Shown: positions 52,075-59,309 of the stretch, piece after piece | Position numbering within the stretch: the first letter of the stretch is position 1 | Layout: each line of letters opens with the position of its first letter | Assembly (NCBI GenBank): GCA_910577235.1 | Contig: CAJTMX010000002.1 | Location: 1 to 64,000, forward strand | Direction: 5' to 3' | Length of the DNA stretch: 64,000 bases | Source: an uncultured Acetatifactor sp. | GTDB taxonomy: Bacteria; Bacillota; Clostridia; Lachnospirales; Lachnospiraceae | Notes under the pieces: model-generated | What the model was told of the DNA's origin: nothing | The model's database searches: none | What the model saw: the letters and a program-made list of their open reading frames with translations, nothing else | Position numbers and translations under genes: made by a program

Positions 52075-52920
52075 ATGCCGGAAAAAAAGGATTTAACATC
52101 TAGAAGATATACAATCAGCCAGTTAAAAACACATGAAATGTGCGATAGTATCATAGAACAGTTGGAAAAGGCGATTTCTTTAAAAGAAGATGGATTAATT
52201 TTAGAATCAGATGATGTGATGAATATGTTGTCATTGGAAGTTAAAAAAATAGTGGCACAATTTGATGAGCCTAAAGAGAAAACTGAAAATTTAAATTTGG
52301 ATAAAAGCATATTGCCAAAGAGAGGAAAGTTTCTTGCTGAAAATGATAAAGTCGTATTAAGGGCAGTATCAGATGAAGACTATGAAAATTATATGGAAGT
52401 GTCTTATGAATGCTCTATTATGAGAAGCGCTTTTAAGGAAGATGCTTTTAAAAAAGATTTATGGGAATCATTTTTATCTGATACAGCCGCGAACTTTTCC
52501 ATTTTTGACAAAGTAAGTGGAGAATATGTGGGTTACTGTGGAATAAAAAATATAAATGTAGAGAATTGGGAATTGGTAATAGAACTTTTAAAGAAATATA
52601 GGCATCGGGGATATGGATATCATGCGCTTGTAGTAATGTTAAATTCTTTAATGAAACTGACAGGAAAAACTACATATAGAAGCAGGGTTGATTCTGATAA
52701 TTATGCATCGCAGAACCTTATGAAGAAAATCGGAGCGATACCTAACGGAATCAGCGAAATGTTTATTCATGGAAAAGATTTGAGCAAGTTTCAGGAAGAA
52801 AATAAAAATTTAATTGATGATAAATTAAGAAAATTGGCAAAGGAGTTTCATGTTGCTCCGATTGATTTGATAGGGCATGTGTTGGAGTTTCGTATTGACT
52901 GGAAGTCAACGAATTTATAG
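52075..52920 (+). CDS. GNAT acetyltransferase with N-terminal extension
   Basis: A 281-residue protein. Residues 1-85 are helical and unrecognised (ISQLKTHEMCDSIIEQLEKA, LILESDDVMNMLSLEVKKIV). Residues about 95-235 are a GNAT domain (VVLRAVSDEDYENYMEVSYE, IFDKVSGEYVGYCGIKNI, ELLKKYRHRGYGYHALV as acetyl-CoA loop, DSDNYASQNLMKKIGAI). A C-terminal tail follows (LRKLAKEFHVAPIDLIGHVL). The substrate is unknown. AGGAG precedes the ATG. It is 48 nt after the HEPN-like gene and probably co-transcribed. Confidence 0.85.
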   Translation: MPEKKDLTSRRYTISQLKTHEMCDSIIEQLEKAISLKEDGLILESDDVMNMLSLEVKKIVAQFDEPKEKTENLNLDKSILPKRGKFLAENDKVVLRAVSDEDYENYMEVSYECSIMRSAFKEDAFKKDLWESFLSDTAANFSIFDKVSGEYVGYCGIKNINVENWELVIELLKKYRHRGYGYHALVVMLNSLMKLTGKTTYRSRVDSDNYASQNLMKKIGAIPNGISEMFIHGKDLSKFQEENKNLIDDKLRKLAKEFHVAPIDLIGHVLEFRIDWKSTNL

Positions 52921-52948
52921 AATAAGATGCGCAGAAAGGAAGTAAATT

Positions 52949-53416
52949 ATGAAATACTCGATAAGATTGGCAGTAAAAGATGATTACGATAAAATTGCGC
53001 GGCTTTACGAAAAGGCATTTGATCATAGAGAGGGTATAGTTGCAAAATATTATACAGGCTTTAATGAGTATTTGTCTTTTTTTGTTAATAAGAATAACGC
53101 ATTTGCAGCGGAAGAAGATGATACGATTTGCGGTGCTGTATTGGTGTATAAAACACCTGACATGTTTTGTGGTCGCTCATTATACATTGAGTTTTTAGCT
53201 GTTTTGCCCGATTATCAAAATAAAGGCGTGGGCAGGGCATTGATTGAGTATGTCTGTGATGAGGCGAACAGAAGGGGAATCACAGAAGTTTCTATCCGTA
53301 CTGCATGTTATAAAGATGCATATTTAATATATCGTCATATGGGTTTTCGAGATTCTCAAAGCGATTGTCGGTTTTTAACGATGAATTTGAAAAAGATGGA
53401 TACAGATGTGGGCTAA
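52949..53416 (+). CDS. GNAT family N-acetyltransferase
   Basis: A 155-residue single-domain acetyltransferase. It begins YSIRLAVKDDYDKIARLYEK and has YIEFLAVLPDYQNKGVGRAL, which includes the acetyl-CoA binding Q/RxxGxG/A loop (QNKGVG), then IYRHMGFRDSQ. It is unrelated in detail to the GNAT domains on either side. AAAGGAAG precedes the start. It lies 28 nt after the previous gene. Substrate unknown. Confidence 0.9.
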   Translation: MKYSIRLAVKDDYDKIARLYEKAFDHREGIVAKYYTGFNEYLSFFVNKNNAFAAEEDDTICGAVLVYKTPDMFCGRSLYIEFLAVLPDYQNKGVGRALIEYVCDEANRRGITEVSIRTACYKDAYLIYRHMGFRDSQSDCRFLTMNLKKMDTDVG

Positions 53417-53431
53417 GTATGGCTGCATTTT

Positions 53432-53471
53432 CTATTCGTATTGATTGAAGACCAATGGGTTTATAGAATAA
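53432..53471. repeat. degenerate copy of the 3' end of the upstream GNAT gene
   Basis: The segment TTCGTATTGATTGAAGACC to TTTATAGAATAAG here matches about 30 of 38 positions of the end of the 52075 gene (52889-52926), including its stop codon region. It shows that a second, related gene once ended here, or that the segment was duplicated. Confidence 0.65.
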
Positions 53472-53482
53472 GGAGAAGGCTT

Positions 53483-54106
53483 TTGAGTGACAAAAGAAAT
53501 AACTTTATTGCAGGGAATGATCTTGCATTATATGGAGAAAAAATCGTTGTAAGTCCGCTGAATCAATCAAATGTAGAATGCTATTTGTCTACATATAAAA
53601 GGGCTTCTGCCTTTTCAAAAGTATATGAGATGATGCCCGATTTTTGGAAATTTCAATGTAATCGCATTAAAGATTATGCTGATGGAAAACAGGACAGCAA
53701 AGCGAGATATTTGATAGCTGATAAAATGTCATCTCAGGGAGTTGGATATATTGAATTAGACTATGGCGATTCGGAAATGCCGGAAGTAGATATTGCAATA
53801 CTTGAGGAATATCAAAGAAAAGGGTATGGATTTGAAACTGCCAAGATACTGTTTTCAGATATATTTGAAAATGAATCAATAAAGTGTATTGTTTGGAATG
53901 CTTTTCGTTCAAATAAAGCAAGCTGTAGGATAGCTGAAAAGTTGGGCGGTAAGGGAGTAGAAAGGAAAAATCTGGTAGTGGAAGCTATGCAGGCAGCAGG
54001 ATTAAAAGTAAATCCGGCAGATTATGATGAGGCTCCCGCGACAGTAGCATATGAGATTAGCAAAACAATATTTATGAACAAATTTTGTGACAGGAACTGT
54101 ATGTAA
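53483..54106 (+). CDS. GNAT family N-acetyltransferase (TTG start)
   Basis: A 207-residue acetyltransferase (RimJ/RimL-like). It has LYGEKIVVSPLNQSNVECYL, EVDIAILEEYQRKGYGFETA (acetyl-CoA loop QRKGYG) and AFRSNKASCRIAEKLGGKGV. I chose the TTG at 53483, seven bases after AAGGAG (53470-53475); the longer frame from 53441 runs through the degenerate copy of an upstream gene end. The last 40 residues are not part of the domain. A terminator follows at 54134. Confidence 0.82.
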   Translation: MSDKRNNFIAGNDLALYGEKIVVSPLNQSNVECYLSTYKRASAFSKVYEMMPDFWKFQCNRIKDYADGKQDSKARYLIADKMSSQGVGYIELDYGDSEMPEVDIAILEEYQRKGYGFETAKILFSDIFENESIKCIVWNAFRSNKASCRIAEKLGGKGVERKNLVVEAMQAAGLKVNPADYDEAPATVAYEISKTIFMNKFCDRNCM

Positions 54107-54133
54107 GAAAAAGATTTGTTTATGGTATATAGA

Positions 54134-54197
54134 AGATGTATCAAACGAAATGTTTGCGTAGATTTAGCATATTTTTCATTTGATACATCTTTTTTTG
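54134..54197 (+). terminator. rho-independent terminator after the GNAT genes
   Basis: AGATGTATCAAA (54134-54145) pairs perfectly with TTTGATACATCT (54179-54190), followed by seven T. It closes the island's first operon. Confidence 0.9.
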
Positions 54198-54229
54198 TTA
54201 CCGTTTTTGTAATTATATTATGGTTAGGG

Positions 54230-54503
54230 GTCAGGGGATATTTCCTCCTGCGTATATACGCAAGCAGTGCTTGCTGTTACGCCCTGTGTCATGACACAGG
54301 CAGTGCTTGCTATTCCGGAAATGGAATGCGAGCGGATTTTTGTCTGCATGGACAGAATGCCCAAAACCAACAGGGGCATTGCCGCCCGATTACGGCAGAA
54401 ATTTTTTGAAACATATTTAGCAAATAGTAAGGTTTTTTGCCTATTTACCTTATACAATTATTTTGGGGTTGAACGGAAGGAAAGAACCTCTTTTGAAAAC
54501 TGA
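54230..54503 (+). pseudogene. degenerate coding-like segment (mobile-element type)
   Basis: An open frame encodes two QAVLA-type repeats (LAVTPCVMTQAVLAIPE), MECERIFVCMDRMPKTNRG and a short Phe-rich end (FFETYLANSK). TGCTTGC and CAGTGCTTGCT are repeated, with a perfect CTGTGTCATGACACAG palindrome between (54284-54299). I have the impression that such segments recur in mobile elements of gut Clostridia, but I cannot check it. No ribosome binding site is visible, so I treat it as non-functional. Confidence 0.4.
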
Positions 54504-54551
54504 ATATTGAACGACATACAGGACGTGAGGATATGTGTAGCCACTATGTAG

Positions 54552-54836
54552 GTGCGCCATGATACGCCTGCTCCGATGATTTCGGAGTGAACGTGAAGGA
54601 ATGGAAAACAATCTATAGAAGCAAAGGTGTGTAGCGATAAAAATCTGACAAAATGCACAGCAGTTGTGCGGGGCGATGAGGCATATCTGTGATAATGATA
54701 CTTCTGAATTTAACGATTAAAATTCAGTCATATAATGACGGTGCAATTCCGATGTGGGCAGCGTAATGACCTGCCACTTGTATGTGATTTATTTGATTAA
54801 GGAATGAGGAAAGTGACAGGGAATTTGTAATCTTTT
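54552..54836 (+). ncRNA. structured RNA region, possible group II intron 5' remnant
   Basis: Starts with GTGCGCC, as group II introns do (GUGYG), and contains several perfect short stems: CTCCGA/TCGGAG, CTGAATTT/AAATTCAG, and GTGGGCAG/CTGCCAC with one bulge. There is no coding sequence in about 290 bases. I see no reverse transcriptase and no domain V-like hairpin, so if it is an intron it is truncated. The alternative is an unrelated structured leader. Confidence 0.4.
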
Positions 54837-54920
54837 TTTGTGTATCAAAACAGCGTAAGGGCAGTTATAAACGTAACAGTTTATAGCTGTCCTTTTTGCG
54901 TTCATATGGAGGAAATGCTT

Positions 54921-55073
54921 ATGGTTGATGAATGGAGCGGATTGGCGGATATGCTTGCAAATTTGATTGAAAAATATGCGTCAGATTTAGATATAGATAA
55001 TATACCCGATATAACAGGAGATAAACATGCGAAAGACGATAGAAATAAAGCAGAAGAATTGTCAAAAAATTGA
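54921..55073 (+). CDS. small acidic protein, 50 residues
   Basis: A 50-residue protein MVDEWSGLADMLANLIEKYA, then SDLDIDNIPDI and a charged end. The ATG at 54921 follows ATGGAGGAAATGCTT; two earlier in-frame codons exist. It overlaps the open frame upstream of the RhuM gene. Small proteins with this opening pattern (EWSxLxxxLAxLIxKYA) are typical of Clostridia mobile elements, with no known function. Confidence 0.55.
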   Translation: MVDEWSGLADMLANLIEKYASDLDIDNIPDITGDKHAKDDRNKAEELSKN

Positions 55074-55170
55074 AGGATGTATCTTGCTAATAATGATTAC
55101 AAAAGATATAATAAACATGATAAGAGTGTCCAAACTATTGCTGGAGAAAATACCAAATAACGAGGTGACT

Positions 55171-56166
55171 ATGGATTATAGAGAAGAAGAAATTGGAAAA
55201 TCAAATATGATAATTTATACAACAGAAGACGGCTTATCAAAGATTGATACGATCTTCGATGGCGATACGGTCTGGCTGTCAAAGGCGCAAATGGCGGAGT
55301 TATTCCAGAGAGACCGCTCTGTAATTTCAAAACACATAAAAAATATATTTGAAGAAGGCGAGCTTTCCAGAGAAGGTAATGTGCAAATTTTGCACATTGC
55401 AAATTCTGATAAGCCCGTAGAATTTTATAATCTCGATGTAATCATTTCTGTCGGTTATCGTGTGAAATCAAAACGAGGCACGCAGTTCAGGATATGGGCA
55501 ACCGGAATTTTGAAAGAGTATATGCGTAAAGGCTTTGCGCTGGACGATGAACGTCTGAAAAATTTAGGCGGCGGTGGATATTTTAAGGAACTGCTTGAAC
55601 GGATCAGGGATATTCGTGCGTCAGAAAAGGTGTTTTACAGGCAGGTATTGGAGATTTACGCTACCAGCATTGACTATGACTCGAAAGCTGAAATATCCAT
55701 TCTGTTTTTTCAGAAAGTTCAGAACAAAATTCATTATGCCATTCATGGGAAGACGGCGGCGGAAGTTATTTATACAAGGGCGGATGCGGAAAAGGAATTT
55801 ATGGGGCTTACCACGTTCGCAGGAAACCAGCCGACGTTGCGGGAGGCTGTCATTGCCAAGAACTATCTGAATGAAAAAGAACTTCGTGCAATGGGGCAGC
55901 TTGTGTCGGGATATTTGGATTTTGCAGAACGTCAGGCAGAGCGGGGACAGGCTATGACCATGAAAGATTGGGCGAAACACTTAGACCGGATTCTAACAAT
56001 GAGCGGCGAACAGTTATTGCCGGGAAATGGGAGTGTGACGCATAAGCAGGCGGTGGAAAAAGCAACCGGAGAATATAAGAAATATAAACAGCGTACTTTA
56101 AGTGATGTGGAACAAGATTATTTGAACTCGATAAAAATACTGGGTAAAAAGGCGGATAAAGAATAA
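55171..56166 (+). CDS. rhuM: RhuM-family protein
   Basis: A 331-residue protein. Typical segments are TVWLSKAQMAELFQRDRSVI, then SKHIKNIFEEGEL, VEFYNLDVIISVGYRVKSKR and GTQFRIWATGILKEYMRKGF in the N-terminal half (a helix-turn-helix-like part), and YDSKAEISILFFQKVQNKIH then YAIHGKTAAEVIYTRADAEK in the C-terminal half, which is close to DOC/Fic-associated sequences. RhuM was named in a Salmonella pathogenicity island; its function is not known. The ATG at 55171 follows CGAGGT; the frame is open 48 codons further upstream. Family size is about 330, which fits. Confidence 0.88.
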   Translation: MDYREEEIGKSNMIIYTTEDGLSKIDTIFDGDTVWLSKAQMAELFQRDRSVISKHIKNIFEEGELSREGNVQILHIANSDKPVEFYNLDVIISVGYRVKSKRGTQFRIWATGILKEYMRKGFALDDERLKNLGGGGYFKELLERIRDIRASEKVFYRQVLEIYATSIDYDSKAEISILFFQKVQNKIHYAIHGKTAAEVIYTRADAEKEFMGLTTFAGNQPTLREAVIAKNYLNEKELRAMGQLVSGYLDFAERQAERGQAMTMKDWAKHLDRILTMSGEQLLPGNGSVTHKQAVEKATGEYKKYKQRTLSDVEQDYLNSIKILGKKADKE

Positions 56167-56240
56167 AACTTGTAGATTTATAAAAGAATGTGGTTATCAA
56201 AATGTAAAAGTGCAACGGGCGTTGCACAAATGGAGAATAT

Positions 56241-56576
56241 ATGGACAGAGGAAGAATTGTTCTGTCGGCAGTTGCCGAGATTGAGCGGGAAAATATCCGT
56301 GTCCAAACGATGGAGGGGCGTATTCAGAAAGCCCGTGAGGGAAAATGGAACGGCGGGTTTGCGCCATATGATTATCAGTTGATAGACTGTAAACTTCAGA
56401 TTAACGAGGAAGAAACAGAAGCGATCAGAGTAATCTTTGACCAGTATGTACATACGGATATTGGCGCTAATGGTGTGGCAAAATACCTTGAGAAATATCG
56501 TATAATTCAGGACAGATTGTTTATGTCTGACTATGACAGATACTTGCTGGAGTTAGAAGAAAAAGCAAAGAAATAG
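56241..56576 (+). pseudogene. truncated serine site-specific recombinase
   Basis: A 111-residue remnant of a large serine recombinase. It has the end of the resolvase domain (LSAVAEIERENIRVQTMEGR) and the start of the recombinase domain (EGKWNGGFAPYDYQLID, VIFDQYVHTDIGANGVAKYL). The catalytic Ser region before it and the zinc-ribbon after it are missing, and the end (FMSDYDRYLLELEEKAKK) is joined from elsewhere. It cannot act as an integrase, and dates a former mobile element here. Confidence 0.8.
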
Positions 56577-56618
56577 ATAAAGACAAGCAAATCTGAGAAT
56601 TAAGGAGAATGTGAGTAT

Positions 56619-56912
56619 ATGGCCTTTGATTTCAAAAAAGAATACAAAGAATTTTATATGCCAAAGAATAAACCGGAGATTGTAAATGTTCCGAAGGCTA
56701 ACTATGTAGCTGTTAGAGGTAAAGGCAATCCAAACGAAGAAGGCGGTGCATATCAGCAAGCCATAAGTGTTTTATATGCTGTTGCATACACTCTGAAAAT
56801 GCTCGTAAAAATAGCAAAGACATTCAGCCTATCGTATCGAGCCACACAGAATGTGTGGTGGAAATGCAAAGGAAACATATCTAGAAATCCTTTATTTTCG
56901 GCAGCTTTATAA
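56619..56912 (+). pseudogene. GyrI-like protein, truncated and joined to another gene end
   Basis: The first 62 residues are the start of a GyrI-like small-molecule-binding protein (MAFDFKKEYKEFYMPKNKPE, VPKANYVAVRGKGNPNEEGG, YQQAISVLYAVAYTLKM). After TLKM the family sequence is lost. In another frame the same DNA (about 56803-56889) reads ARKNSKDIQPIVSSHTECVV then EMQRKHI and a stop, which looks like the C-terminal end of a methyltransferase-like protein. So two gene pieces were joined around 56800. AAGGAG and ATG are intact, so a short product may still be made. Confidence 0.75.
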
Positions 56913-57342
56913 GCATTTTGTGTTCGTTGGAAGATGAAGAGGGGAATAGGAATAAGAGGATGGAGAGGTACTTTGAGGTTTCGGCGGTGGTCGATGTGGG
57001 GTGTGGGGATACAAAAGAATCTGTTTATTTAACCTGTCGGAAATTCCGACAGGTTCGAAAGGAAGGAACCTGCGAGGTATCACGGGAAATGGAATGTAAA
57101 AGAGCGCTTGATACAGCATCTTCGTGATTATCAGTCTGAAAAAGAGAAATATGAATGGAAAATTTTCTTATGAAAATTTTGAGATAAGAGTGAAGACTAA
57201 TTCCCTCAAAGGGCGATCAGGAGGAAACCTGGTATATGCCGCGTTTGACACAGGACGCTTGGCAGGAAACATATGGGAGTCAGTCTCCGTGATCGTTGTC
57301 AAAGAAACTCACTGGCATAGTCAGGCAGGAAAGGAGCTGCGC
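56913..57342. other. intergenic region at the right edge of the island
   Basis: About 430 bases in which GC content rises back towards that of the host. It holds the palindrome at 57031-57055. An open frame at 57124-57342 continues in frame into the DUF1848 gene but has no family match, so I treat it as upstream sequence. No gene is supported. Confidence 0.4.
57031..57055. repeat. 25-bp perfect palindrome
   Basis: AACCTGTCGGAA-A-TTCCGACAGGTT: two 12-bp arms around one base. There is no T-run on either side, so it is not an ordinary terminator. It could be an operator, or a recombination or integration site at the island edge. Confidence 0.75.
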
Positions 57343-58281
57343 ATGATATTGAGCGTAAGCAGGAGAACAGACGTCCCTAACTACTATTCCGATTGGTTTA
57401 TAAACAGGGTCAAAGAGGGTTGTCTATATGTGCGCAACCCCATGAATTCTCATCAGATAAGCAGAATACACTGTTCGCCGGAGGCGGTGGACTGTATAGT
57501 GTTCTGGACAAAAAATCCTGCCAATATGTTGGACAAGCTGGACAGCCTGGGGGATTACATATACTATTTTCAGTTCACACTCACAGGGTACGGCAGAGAT
57601 ATGGAACCGAATCTGCCGGATAAAAGAGCAAAGCTGATTCCCACATTCCGGAAACTGTCCGAAAAAATAGGAACGGAGAGAGTGATATGGAGATATGATC
57701 CGATCCTGTTAAGTCCAAGATATACGATGGATTACCACTTAAAAGCCTTTGCGGAGATCGCGGATAACCTAACAGGGTACACGGAAAGGGTAGTCATCAG
57801 TTTTATCGATCTGTATGCCAAAACACAGCGTAACGCCAGAGAACTTGCGATCAGGCAGCCGACAAATGAAGAAATGAATGATCTGGCGGCGCGAATGGCC
57901 CGAATCGCCGCAGAGCACAATTTAAGAATCGAAACCTGCGCGGAACAGATTGGCCTGGAGGCGGCGGGCGTCTCCCATGGCAGCTGTATAGACAAAAAGC
58001 TGATCGAGAGATTGACAGGCTGTAAGATAAGCGGTGAAAAGGACAAAAACCAGAGAAAAGAATGCGGATGCCTTGAAAGCGTTGAGGTGGGAACATATAA
58101 TACCTGCTTAAACGGCTGCAAATATTGTTATGCCAACCATAATGCGGCGCAGGTAAAGGAGAGGGCAGGGCAGTATGACCCGAATGCTCCGTTGCTATGC
58201 GGCAGCATTGATCCCGGCGATAAGATCACGGACAGAAAGGTGAAGTCATTAAGAGATACGCAATGTAGCCTTTTTGACTAG
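57343..58281 (+). CDS. DUF1848 family protein (radical-SAM-like)
   Basis: A 312-residue protein of the DUF1848 family. It begins ILSVSRRTDVPNYYSDWFIN, continues with YVRNPMNSHQ, VDCIVFWTKNPANMLDKLD and WRYDPILLSPRYTMDYH, and near the C-terminus has a Cys cluster CLNGCKYCYAN (C-x3-C-x2-C) that could hold an iron-sulfur cluster as in radical SAM enzymes. The ATG at 57343 has AAGGAG six bases upstream; the frame is open further upstream without a match. It is 27 nt before the endonuclease gene and may belong to the restriction-modification operon. Function unknown. Confidence 0.85.
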   Translation: MILSVSRRTDVPNYYSDWFINRVKEGCLYVRNPMNSHQISRIHCSPEAVDCIVFWTKNPANMLDKLDSLGDYIYYFQFTLTGYGRDMEPNLPDKRAKLIPTFRKLSEKIGTERVIWRYDPILLSPRYTMDYHLKAFAEIADNLTGYTERVVISFIDLYAKTQRNARELAIRQPTNEEMNDLAARMARIAAEHNLRIETCAEQIGLEAAGVSHGSCIDKKLIERLTGCKISGEKDKNQRKECGCLESVEVGTYNTCLNGCKYCYANHNAAQVKERAGQYDPNAPLLCGSIDPGDKITDRKVKSLRDTQCSLFD

Positions 58282-58308
58282 AGAGCCCGAATATACAGGA
58301 GGTACATT

Positions 58309-58947
58309 ATGAGAAGAATATTTGAGCAGCGGGGGAATTATAATGTGGCAACTTACGTGATAGACATTACTCCCGCAATGAAAAACGATGCACTTACTTT
58401 TGCCAGAGACATCATACTCTCGGACAATCAGTATTCCAGATTGCTGCCCGAAGAGATTCAGGCGTCTCCTGACGTAGAGAACCGGCAGAAAATAGAGATC
58501 CAGCGCACCTACATGGGAAAGCTGGGAGAGCTTGCCTTTTACCAATTTCTTGTGGAAAATGGGAAAAATGTTAATATTGATGGTATGTTTGACATCTATG
58601 AAGGCCAGCAAAATGTAGATTCCTTTGATTTCTTAACCCGGGACGGACACACGGTTGACGTAAAGACAGGTTTTCGTTCTATACATACGCGTCTGCTGGT
58701 CAATACAGAGCAGTTTGACAGGCATCCCAAGCATTATTATGTAGCCGTGAAAATCGATGCGGACGATGTTGACTCCGGGAAAAAGCTGGTGGACTGGCAG
58801 AATATCCCCAAGGCCCGCATAATGGGCTATGCCGAGTATGATTTTCTGAAAAGAAATGCTCCTATACACGATTTTGGAGAGGGTCCTGCCAGGTGGAGAT
58901 ATTATGGCCAACTGTTGGGAATAGACAGACTCCTCAAGGAGTTCTAA
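58309..58947 (+). CDS. PD-(D/E)XK restriction endonuclease-like protein
   Basis: A 212-residue protein without a close match that I recognise. It has a PD-(D/E)XK nuclease layout: E74 in GKLGELAFYQF on a helix, D107 in SFDF, then D117-V-K119 in TVDVKT. The C-terminal half is a mixed alpha/beta region (YYVAVKIDADD). Its place directly before two DNA methyltransferases argues that it is the restriction endonuclease of that system. GGAGG precedes the ATG. A terminator lies downstream, before the methyltransferase genes, which have their own promoter. Confidence 0.75.
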   Translation: MRRIFEQRGNYNVATYVIDITPAMKNDALTFARDIILSDNQYSRLLPEEIQASPDVENRQKIEIQRTYMGKLGELAFYQFLVENGKNVNIDGMFDIYEGQQNVDSFDFLTRDGHTVDVKTGFRSIHTRLLVNTEQFDRHPKHYYVAVKIDADDVDSGKKLVDWQNIPKARIMGYAEYDFLKRNAPIHDFGEGPARWRYYGQLLGIDRLLKEF

Positions 58948-59127
58948 GTGCCCGGTTCCCATACGATCTACAGTGAAACACAAGTCTCTTTGTCCTCAGA
59001 TCCGGGGCAGGGGAGTACTACAGGTATGTATTGGCGAGACCGTATACTCTGCCGAAAACCCTCCCTTGATTGCAAAATATGAGAGTCGTTTACAAAACGG
59101 AAGGGTCGGACGGTTATCGACCGAGAG

Positions 59128-59161
59128 GACCTTCGGATTGAACGCCGAGGGTCTTTTTTTG
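59128..59161 (+). terminator. terminator between endonuclease and methyltransferase genes
   Basis: GACCTTCGG (59128-59136) pairs with CCGAGGGTC (59145-59153; one G-T pair), followed by about seven T. Confidence 0.85.
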
Positions 59162-59190
59162 TAGATTTTATAGGGATCTCCAAAAAGATA

Positions 59191-59219
59191 TTGGGAATCA
59201 ATCAAAAATATGATACAAT
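59191..59219 (+). promoter_or_regulatory. promoter for the methyltransferase genes
   Basis: TTGGGA (59191-59196), a 17-nt spacer and TACAAT (59214-59219). A separate promoter would let methylation be made independently of the nuclease. Confidence 0.6.
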
Positions 59220-59309
59220 ATCCCCAGAGCAGCGCATGGCCGCAGAGTGTTTAGACCAAGGCAAGCATGTACAGTACAGCAAAAATCAAGAATCCGGAGC
59301 AGCGCCAAC

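Noticed and set aside
54552..55073. Complete group II intron with encoded protein
   Set aside because: No reverse transcriptase reading frame and no domain V hairpin is visible; at most a remnant.
56918..57127. Small open frame of 69 codons after the GyrI-like remnant
   Set aside because: It crosses the palindrome, has no ribosome binding site and no family match.
58973..59164. Small open frame after the endonuclease gene
   Set aside because: It ends inside the terminator hairpin and T-run, has no start signal and no match.
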